This document shows, in pieces, positions 59,801 to 64,000 of a stretch of DNA of 64,000 nt. The notes below the pieces were generated by a model. The model ran no database searches. It saw only the letters and a program-made list of their open reading frames with translations, and was not told the origin of the DNA. The position numbers and the translations under genes are program-made. How positions within the stretch are numbered: the first letter of the stretch is position 1; each line of letters begins with the position of its first letter. This DNA is from Holothuria scabra (taxonomy: Eukaryota; Echinodermata; Holothuroidea; Aspidochirotida; Holothuriidae), in NCBI GenBank assembly GCA_037179385.1, contig CM074193.1:7647547-7711546 (forward strand), read 5' to 3'.

Positions 59801-61140
59801 CGAACAAACATAGATGCAAAGTTATCAGTATGTGACATTATTTTTTTTTCATCATTCTCCGTATAACAACACAGTGAACCAAAACATAAGATGTTGACCT
59901 GAAGACCTTTAGTATCTAAAGAGCTTCAACCGTGGTATTTCGGGGGCTTATGATGTTTTTCATCAAAATTTCTTTCGGTTATAAATCATAAAAACATGAA
60001 TTTGTGACATCGATCGTAAGGCCAAGATATTAATAACAATGAAATGTTTATATTCCGACTGGTATTCAATTTGTCAAACCAGAGGTGAAGGACTGATCAT
60101 ACATCGAGATAGGGAGACTCGAAAGACTGTAGTAGCCCGCAGAGCGAACGAAGTCTTTTCGTTCAGCTCATAGCTACGAAAAACCAACCTGAGGGGCGGC
60201 AGCCACAGAGGCGATACGCAGGCTTTAACTGTAGAGGGTTTTCATATGATGTCATAATACTCCCTGTAGTCATCAACACGAAGACACGTGTATTTAGCAT
60301 GATTGCCTTCCAGAATGACGGATCCGTAAAGGCCTGTATGCACGAGCAACATTTGTAAAACATTCTCAAAACACCTCACCTGCAACAAACCCAAAACACA
60401 CTTGTTTTCGGTTTGTTGCACAGTGTAGACGGAGTAAAAACAATTTGAAAACACTTTGAAAATGTTTTGACAATGTTTTGAAAAGAATTGACAGGACATT
60501 TCTTTTGCAACATTTCCAAAACATTTTGAAAACATGCTGTAAACCCGCTCTACCCAGTGCAACAAACCGAAAACAGCATGATTTGGATTTGTTGCCAGTG
60601 GATGTTTTGGAAATGTTTTGGTAATATTTTGCAAATATTGGTCGTGCATACAGGCCTTAACGTACTTGCAAAACCTCTACAGATTGCTCGTTGTTTGAAA
60701 ATGTTTAAGATCATTTTGATAAATCATGCAACAATGGTATCATGATTGTAGACAATGGAAATGTAATAATGAAATATAAAGGAGCACACTGCAAAGAAAG
60801 ACAAAGGAATATATTATGAAGCACTACGTCATGTTTTCAGGTATGACGGAATCAAACTTTAATTAGACCGACGTTGGAGGCCATATGTTATTCAAGGGCT
60901 AGTAGGTTCGAGTGTTGCCACCGTTAATAGGCCTATAGGGAGTTGTCGAGTTGTCATTAGGTGAAAGGAGATGTCAGCAGCGACAAGAAGTTGTGAGCAT
61001 ACCTTCCAATAGGAGACAAGGTCAAAGTTGTTCATGACTTCAGACGGTGTGCTGATTTCTCTCAAAATCGGATGTGACGTATCCATTGCGTCTGTTTTCA
61101 TGATTTCCAGTAAATTAGTTGTGAAAGCTTGCTCTACCAG
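26813..61140 (-). CDS. ANPEP-like: Aminopeptidase N-like M1 metallopeptidase, C-terminal 540 residues, twelve exons
   Basis: M1 aminopeptidases are zinc ectoenzymes that remove N-terminal residues from peptides. Exons in transcript order: 61140-61003, 58987-58922, 50029-49964, 48885-48704, 47598-47510, 45665-45319, 44432-44344, 43451-43347, 32648-32487, 30245-30105, 28823-28742 and 26968-26813 (TGA 26813-26815). All borders are AG/GT and the phases sum to 541 codons. Recognisable stretches: the end of the catalytic domain (TSHPILREISTPSEV; FDLVSYWKSTAVVRMLLG; AYQNANSEDLWNALD; PWLRQAGYPLVTV), the beta-sandwich domain (YMWDIPLTFVTYSN) and the helical ERAP1_C-type domain (WIIVNVNRTGYYRVLYDEEN; WMVLLSNFDYV; KYVTANPIGVVFTWNFFRDN; YVTDWFNTEFQLQEL). 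The Tyr of VSYWK aligns with the transition-state Tyr of APN, but the usual YSKGASV is YWKSTAV. GAMEN, HEXXH and any membrane anchor lie beyond 64000. Order and motifs fit APN best; another M1 paralogue is possible. Confidence 0.92.
27110..27545 (+). repeat. Dispersed repeat with internal TTTTCAAAACTTTTCAAAGG duplication
   Basis: Two related segments of about 150 bp (AAAAGGTAGCATATTTGGCA and AAAAGGTAGCACATGTGGCA) each lead to a CAAAAAGTTTCAAAGG-like box; the second carries a short tandem duplication. Related sequence occurs at 28310-28385 and 50400-50480. It lies in the last aminopeptidase intron. Confidence 0.55.
27880..28210 (+). repeat. Duplicated 80-bp segment (GGTGGCGCTC / TTAGATAGTCTT)
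   Basis: Two diverged copies near 27887-27970 and 28120-28200 share CGGCCATCTGAGG-like starts, TTCTAAAATTTTT, CCAATGGTGGCGCTC and a TAGATAGTCTTT end. A third copy lies at 51297-51375. It is probably part of the G-run dispersed family. Confidence 0.6.
29480..29730. repeat. Cluster of TGACTAA / TTAGTCA motifs
   Basis: About 250 bp with at least six TGACTAA or TTAGTCA words and related CAGTCA words in both orientations (near 29521, 29541, 29569, 29591, 29697 and 29710). It lies in the aminopeptidase intron between 28823 and 30105. It may be a small inverted-repeat element; the ends were not resolved. Confidence 0.5.
30740..31004 (-). mobile_element. MITE, TATAGACGAAT family, copy 3
   Basis: Begins TATAGACGAATCCGATTAGC and ends CTGTCCGGATTCGACTA. 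The centre GTGTACAACCATCCATGAT matches copies 1 and 5 inverted. It lies in an aminopeptidase intron. Confidence 0.85.
32055..32112 (-). mobile_element. Fragment of the U2-headed SINE body
   Basis: GGCAAAGGACCGTTCGGCGA and AACCAAA match GGCAAAGAGCCCTTCGGCGA in the complete element at 46020-46252. The U2 head is absent. It lies in an aminopeptidase intron about 375 bp downstream of exon 32648-32487. Confidence 0.65.
33930..34009 (+). mobile_element. MITE, TATAGACGAAT family, copy 4 (3' fragment)
   Basis: Only the right end is kept: GATTTAAGGCTGATGGTCCC, CACTAATGGCTGCCTGCAGT, CAAGCGCTAATCAGATT. The terminal TCGTCTATA is decayed to TTGTTTATA. Confidence 0.75.
34083..34235 (-). mobile_element. 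tRNA-derived SINE, copy 4
   Basis: Shares TTAGATGGATTCTTACCGTCC, the GCACCAAGTACAACGGCAAC box and TAGTCTTCGGTATGACCCGG with the other copies. The head is truncated in the B-box region. Confidence 0.75.
34380..36840 (+). promoter_or_regulatory. CpG- and TGACGTCA-rich repeat block upstream of the nested gene
   Basis: A stretch clearly richer in CG dinucleotides than its surroundings. CRE-like TGACGTCA or one-mismatch versions occur near 34425, 34922, 35283, 35649, 36433 and 36591. It is built from duplicated segments: 35540-35690 repeats at 36660-36800 (CAGCTGATTTGTCAAC, GACGAATTCTTA, TCAGTGTGTCATCAATGCA), and a unit with GTACCTGCGTTACCGATACG occurs at 36455-36615, is inverted at 35335-35480 and appears again at 58620-58800. 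A regulatory role is inference from composition and position. Confidence 0.5.
35009..35271 (-). mobile_element. MITE, TATAGACGAAT family, copy 5 (best ends)
   Basis: Runs from TATAGACGAATTCGATTAGC to CCGCATTCGTCTATA, about 263 bp, with intact inverted ends. It interrupts the CpG-rich block. Confidence 0.9.
36809..37189 (+). promoter_or_regulatory. Candidate TATA box and 5' UTR exon of the nested gene
   Basis: TATAAAA at 36809-36815 lies in an area rich in CG. The following sequence reaches a donor-like AG|GTGAGA at 37190, and the first coding exon has an acceptor (ACGACAG, ending 37702), so a non-coding first exon is plausible. There is no transcript support; a 90-residue reading frame from 36854 inside this exon looks incidental. 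Confidence 0.35.
37710..40929 (+). CDS. Unidentified 258-residue basic/acidic protein, three coding exons, nested antisense in the aminopeptidase intron
   Basis: Exons 37703-38016 (ATG at 37710), 39283-39641 and 40819-40929 (TGA 40927-40929). Acceptors ACGACAG, TTTCACAG and CCCTTAG and donors GTAGAT (weak) and GTAAGT join in phase, giving 259 codons including the stop. Residues 1-102 are polar, with Arg-rich helical stretches (RYEEFARTAFEQSRDRG). Residues 140-176 hold a compact conserved-looking segment (SDEIIQDLHKDGF, then GGLAFDVSLHG and RPVRLSP). Residues about 190-219 are a Lys/Arg block resembling a nuclear or nucleolar signal. The last 36 residues are acidic (DDGES, then EEDWEDVEEEE). 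The central segment faintly recalls stathmin-domain-containing proteins, but I do not claim that family. The gene sits wholly inside the 10.7 kb intron between exons 43451-43347 and 32648-32487 on the other strand. Confidence 0.75.
38445..38610. mobile_element. Small inverted-repeat element with a 22-bp perfect palindrome
   Basis: 38461-38482 is a perfect palindrome (half-site TAAACAAGGAA). About 110 bp on, AATTCCTTGTTAAACA is an inverted relative, and the outer sequences GCGCGCTG and CTTCGGCGC partly mirror each other. This suggests a MITE of about 165 bp in the first intron of the nested gene. Confidence 0.5.
39912..40125 (-). mobile_element. tRNA-derived SINE, copy 5
   Basis: Nearly complete minus-strand copy in the second intron of the nested gene. 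The B-box-like GGGAGTTCAAGTCCTAGCC is followed by the family body (CTTTAAAAACGGAACCTGCT, AGCCAGTGAGCTACAACTGG) and the end CATCTAACTAAC. Confidence 0.85.
41072..41077 (+). terminator. Poly(A) signal of the nested gene
   Basis: AATAAA 143 nt after the stop, the first on this strand, giving a compact 3' UTR of about 165 nt. Confidence 0.55.
42148..42956. mobile_element. 809-bp foldback DNA element with 8-bp target duplication
   Basis: GAACATGC occurs directly at both sides (42140-42147 and 42957-42964). The ends GGTTACCGGTCGTTTCGCCC and the inverse of GCGAAACGACCGGCTACC are inverted repeats. Each arm is an array of AGTTCGCCCC or GTCGTTTCGCCCC words: about eight on the left in plus orientation, about six on the right in minus. 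The AT-rich centre is non-coding. An 8-bp duplication fits hAT- or P-like transposition. Confidence 0.9.
46020..46252 (-). mobile_element. U2 snRNA-headed SINE, copy 1
   Basis: On the minus strand from about 46250, CTTCTCGGCCTTTTGGCTAA, GATCATGTGTAGTATCTG and TTCTT match the first 45 or so nucleotides of U2 snRNA, including the branch-point-pairing GTAGTA. The sequence then leaves U2 and enters a body (AGTCTAGGATGGAACCATAC, GGTTTCGCCGAAGGGCTCTT, GCCAGAGAGCC) that recurs at 53704 and 32055. It is therefore not a U2 gene but a U2-derived retroposon. Confidence 0.85.
49100..49400. repeat. Degenerate AT-rich repeat (GAATTAAATT / TACATGTCGA)
   Basis: About 300 bp with many versions of CGAATTAAATTG, GGTACATGTCGATT and GATATAAATTG in both orientations at irregular spacing of about 18 or 36 bp. 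It lies between aminopeptidase exons 50029-49964 and 48885-48704. Confidence 0.65.
53104..53362 (+). mobile_element. MITE, TATAGACGAAT family, copy 6 (degraded)
   Basis: CAGGTGATGGTCTGATTTAA, CTGGGGTCCATCAACTTTAA and the right-end ACCCACTAATAGCCGCCTTC remain; both termini are decayed and an insertion of about 30 bp lies in the centre. Confidence 0.7.
53704..53895 (+). mobile_element. U2 snRNA-headed SINE, copy 2
   Basis: CTTCTCGGTCTTTTGGTTTA, GATCATGTTTAGTATCTG and TTCAG keep the U2 5' end with several C-to-T changes. AGTCTAGAATGGAGCCATAC and GGTTTTCGCCGAACGGCTCT, then TCGCCAGAGAG, match the body of copy 1, apart from a different central stretch. More diverged than copy 1. Confidence 0.8.
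54018..54120 (-). mobile_element. tRNA-derived SINE, copy 6 (3' part)
   Basis: GTTAGATGGAGTTTTACGGC, GGTTCAAGTCGAACTGGCC and AGCTGTGGCTCACTGACTTG correspond to the 3' half of the family; the head is lost. Confidence 0.8.
54581..56241 (-). mobile_element. Minisatellite-cored hairpin-end element, copy D (longest)
   Basis: Minus-strand element. Its 3' end lies at left (AGAATGCAAAAATGCATTGA, GGTTTCGATGATACAT), followed by about ten core units of 140-150 bp (TTTGACCCCATGTGACCCCA, CATCATAACGCATCAACATA). A CA-rich microsatellite (about 56150-56205), ATCATGAATGCATAGG and the 5' hairpin TTTCTCTTTTCATCGAAACC complete it. Several units carry TGACCTTTGACCT. Confidence 0.9.
56658..57010 (-). mobile_element. 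Minisatellite-cored element, fragment E
   Basis: The 3' end (AGAATGCAAAACTGCATTGA, GGTTTCGATGATACAT) and roughly two core units, then GATAGATAAATAGATGG and unrelated sequence. It may be the 3' half of the element whose 5' half is fragment F. Confidence 0.75.
57690..58110 (-). mobile_element. Minisatellite-cored element, fragment F
   Basis: Three core units, each with a perfect TGACCTTTGACCT (near 57724, 57869 and 58012), then ATCATGGTTGCATAGG and the 5' hairpin TTTCTCTTATCATCGAAACC ending at 58110. The 3' end is missing. Confidence 0.8.
58620..58800 (+). repeat. Copy of the TGACGTCA-rich dispersed repeat
   Basis: GATCATGCGCAGTACCTGCA, CAATGGACGCCTGAATGG and AACGCGGTGACGTCGGTGCA match 36474-36610 in order. 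Two further TGACGTCA words lie in its surroundings (58559 and 58879). It ends 120 bp from aminopeptidase exon 58987-58922. Confidence 0.75.
60133..60203 (+). other. Twin element of about 70 bp, copy 1
   Basis: TAGCCCGCAGAGCGAACGAA, GTCTTTTCGTTCAGCTCATA, GCTACGAAAAACC and GAGGGGCGGCAGC are shared with 63755-63823; similarity stops sharply on both sides. GAACGAA and TTCGTTC form a 7-bp hairpin. The family is not recognised. Confidence 0.7.
60330..60657. mobile_element. 328-bp PIF/Harbinger-like MITE with TAA duplication
   Basis: TAA flanks both ends (60327-60329 and 60658-60660). Termini AGGCCTGTATGCACGA and TCGTGCATACAGGCCT are perfect inverted repeats. Inside, AAAACATTTTGAAAA-like words and GCAACAAACC / GGTTTGTTGC alternate in both orientations, so nearly the whole element can fold. 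The TAA duplication points to the PIF/Harbinger superfamily. Confidence 0.88.
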
Positions 61141-61404
61141 CTGAAAGCAAACATTGGAAAAAAGAAAATTCAACAATGATTGCAGTTCTTATTTGCGTGA
61201 CATGTTATACAGATACATTTAAAGTTAACCTACTATTAATGATACGTAGGAAGTTATAATAACATTAGTATTTACAAAAGCCATAGAATGACAAGAATTT
61301 GTCAAATTATATGCGATATTTCGCAAGGATTTTTTTGACATAGATGTTGGCTGTGACCTGATTTACGAATTCAGGAAACAAATCCTGGTGCTTAGCTTGG
61401 TTTG

Positions 61405-61512
61405 TTCTTTGAGGCTATATACGTCTCAACTAATTCTACAGTTGTGTGGAACTAATTGTTGTCCCATCTCCATCTCCATTGCTTATGCGAAGCATCATGC
61501 CTCATGGGACCG
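61405..61512 (-). mobile_element. tRNA-derived SINE, copy 7 (worn)
   Basis: CATTGCTTATGCGAAGCATC matches the CATTGCTTTTGCGGAGCATC box of copy 1. The flanks are only loosely similar. Confidence 0.45.
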
Positions 61513-63754
61513 AAGACTAAGGAGCATAAAACTAAGTTTTTAGGAGAGTACTTCTACTGGAAAAACTCAGAGGCTTAGTATTTCGTTGGCCTTAAATATG
61601 CTGGATTGTACAGCTCCCTGCATTGGATCCATTCATACCCATGCTTCATTTATAAAAAGAAATATGTAACTGCAAGGTTCCTTAACTTGTCCGTAGCGTA
61701 TGTCCCTGCTGCACTACGACCTTCTGAAGTTGAATTGCATTCACCATTAGCCCTTGAGGCTTGTCGTAACTTCAAAGGTTTTTGTCTGTCTTAGTGAAAT
61801 TCGAAAGTACATCATTAACTGAATGCTGCTCGTGAGTTTTCTTTTTGCAGGATCAAATGGAAAATTACGGTTTTTAAATTTGTTCCAGTCATGGTTAGGT
61901 TAGGATAAAGGTTGCGGTGACTGACATTGATCTTCCCTTGCCGTCCTGTGATAAAAAAATACTCGCATGCTGCAGGATAAGCGTTTCATGACGTGAAGGA
62001 GTTCTTGTATACACGAGTTCGGGGGCGGTTGTTATTGTTCATACTTTAGGTCCTATGAAACACTAACCAGGGTCAAATTTACCTTGTGGAGATCAGCGTC
62101 GAACAGTTTTGGCCCCTTAACCTAATGGACCCAGAGCTCCACCACTGCAGGTCCGCCGCTAGAAAAACTCAGACAGAATATACTTTCAAGATCGCTGATT
62201 GCACTTCATAGGCATGCATTTAAAAATTACCTTTAAAATTATGAGAAATTATTGTTGTCGCAATTAATATGTAAATTTCGATGTATTTTTTGTCTATATA
62301 AAACATCTTCAGGTACGCGAATTTATTTTTGTGCAAAACCAAGAGAATTAATGTTCAAGTTCATTGAATTCATTGAGTTGGTGAAACGAGTTACCCACAT
62401 GCAGCAGAACGAATATTATTGCATGTATAGGTCCAATGTATATATTTATTAAACGTCAAATTTTGTAAGTTTTGTTCAGAGTGAAGTTCTGAACCAAACT
62501 TAAGTATGTATTTAACATGTTTTACATGTGAAAAATTGTTCTCAGATGTTATGTGGCAATTGATCCACCTTGGATCCTCCACTACCAAAGTATGGATAGA
62601 AAGTTGTCTAAGGTCGCCCTCCATTTTGGGACAAAAAATGTGGCACTCCTAAATTTGGGGGCTCTGGGTCTGGGCCCAGGTAGACTACCCCAAACATCTA
62701 TTACTTTAGTCTCAATTTTCCTGTTGCAGTCCTTTCCCTCTCTGCTTTTTTTTTTTAAATTTGCATTTAAGCTTTGTATGGTGGAACGTTGATGTAACCC
62801 AAGGTTCTCTTTTAGCAACTAGAATCAATGACATAGAACAACAATAATGCAAATGGAATAAAAAAAATCAAAATGAATTTATAACAGAAAAAAGTGTAAT
62901 CGAGGAGTCAAACTAGATATTATATATAATAAGTGAAGAAATAATATCTAAGATTTAAGAAACACAAATGTTCAAGACCCCCTCTTCAATTACAATATAG
63001 ACGCATAACTATGGGCGCAAGTTACCCCTGGACGGATTATCCCGCATTTTCATCAATTTGTTTCCAATCCTAAAAGTTTATTTTCTTTACTTGATGGAGC
63101 ATTTTGGTTACTTTAAATCATTTGTTCAACATCTAATCACCTGGCCGCTTTGGTTCATTATTAACAGATTCAATATATCACATGCCGTCCTTGGCTTTCA
63201 AACTTGTAGATAAAGAAAGAGTTCACAAAACGCTCGTCCTTAACACGAATAAAATCACGAAGACAATGACAAATCATTTTGTTTCAATTTTGTTAAGGAA
63301 AGAAACAAGGTCTACCGTGTAAGGTTTTCTTTGTTTTAGTGATTGGGTAAATTGTATCGAAACGAAGATGAATTGGACTACGGAAGTTGGTTATACAAGT
63401 TGAATGATTACAAGATGGAGATCTTCATCGAGCGCGGTGTCAGAGTTGATTGAGCAAATGAATTTACAACCCTGGACATCGTAATAGACCCTGGGATTTC
63501 TCCCAGGAGAATCATCTGAGATTCTTCTCTCTTTTCTCATGACTATGAGAGAGAATGATGACTGAGAAATTCGTTCAAATATGCAGCTATCGTATAAAGT
63601 TCCAGGTGGATTACGAAGCGATTCAGGTTTTTGTGTTTGTCACTGACAATCAGCGGACTTGATAAGCAGTCACAAATATTGTAAGTGAATTCGGACTGGA
63701 TCTCCAGGCTCTATTTATATAGAGTAAATGCCTTTTAATTCCCATGTATACACA

Positions 63755-63823
63755 TAGCCCGCGGAGCGGACGAAATCTTTTCGTTCAGCTCATCGCTACG
63801 AAAAACCTCCGAGGGGCGGCAGC
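63755..63823 (+). other. Twin element of about 70 bp, copy 2
   Basis: Same orientation as the copy at 60133, 3.6 kb away, and about 85 percent identical by eye. The hairpin GGACGAA/TTCGTTC keeps its pairing through a G-T wobble. Bounded by ATACACA on the left and AAATGAAG on the right, with no obvious target duplication. Confidence 0.7.
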
Positions 63824-64000
63824 AAATGAAGCCACAACATTCATGTTCTTTTAACCGAACTCAAGATATGACCTCATTAATCAATAATGATTTTAGCCCA
63901 AAAGGAATAGTTGTTCATGGACTACGAATTTTGGAAGAAGAGAGTCTCGACTTTGTTTACCTGTTCACCCCCACCACCACTACCTTCTCACTTTTTCGAC

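Larger units (their letters stand above)
61141..64000 (-). other. Aminopeptidase intron, right edge of window
   Basis: No exon with GAMEN, HEXXH or other M1 motifs was seen on the minus strand, and no other gene on the plus strand. It contains a worn tRNA SINE body (61405-61512), the second twin element (63755), and small hairpins near 63490-63560 (CCTGGG/CCCAGG, GAATC/GATTC). Otherwise plain AT-rich sequence. Confidence 0.65.

Noticed and set aside
62050..62160. Possible upstream aminopeptidase exon
   Set aside because: A donor-like border exists but the translation shows no M1 motif, and the exon preceding 61140 must carry the end of the catalytic domain.

Overview
This is eukaryotic, animal nuclear DNA: AT-rich, intron-rich and crowded with short non-autonomous transposons. 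Two conserved animal genes and one gene I could not name can be assembled exon by exon with consistent splice phases. The gene content and the repeat types (minisatellite-cored elements, tRNA-headed SINEs, many MITEs) suggest a marine invertebrate, perhaps an ambulacrarian such as an echinoderm or hemichordate. The species is inference only.

Layout. 1-16.6 kb (+): the 3' half of SMCR8, the DENN-family partner of C9orf72, in ten exons with a 3' UTR. Its first visible exon-intron junction has been amplified into a satellite of about 149 bp. 16.6-26.4 kb: intergenic, holding MITEs, inverted-repeat elements, a tandem duplication and SINE fragments. 26.8-61.1 kb (-): the 3' half of an aminopeptidase N-like M1 metallopeptidase in twelve exons, convergent with SMCR8. 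The GAMEN and HEXXH exons lie beyond the right edge. 36.8-41.1 kb (+): a three-exon gene for a 258-residue basic/acidic protein, nested antisense in a 10.7 kb aminopeptidase intron. It lies downstream of a CpG-rich, TGACGTCA-rich, repeat-derived stretch and a TATA-like motif. 61.1-64 kb: further aminopeptidase intron.

Repeats make up most of the rest. They include (i) long elements with GGTTTC/GAAACC hairpin ends, a TG/CA microsatellite and a core of about 145-bp repeats, many carrying a perfect DR1 nuclear-receptor motif; (ii) a MITE family with TATAGACGAAT ends (six copies); (iii) a tRNA-derived SINE family (about seven copies); (iv) a short element whose head is U2 snRNA (two headed copies and one body fragment); (v) a foldback element with an intact 8-bp target duplication and arrays of GTTCGCCCC; (vi) a PIF/Harbinger-like MITE with TAA duplication; and (vii) a twin element of about 70 bp with a hairpin kept by a wobble change. 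SMCR8 (autophagy and lysosomal signalling), the aminopeptidase (cell-surface peptide trimming) and the nested gene share no evident pathway.
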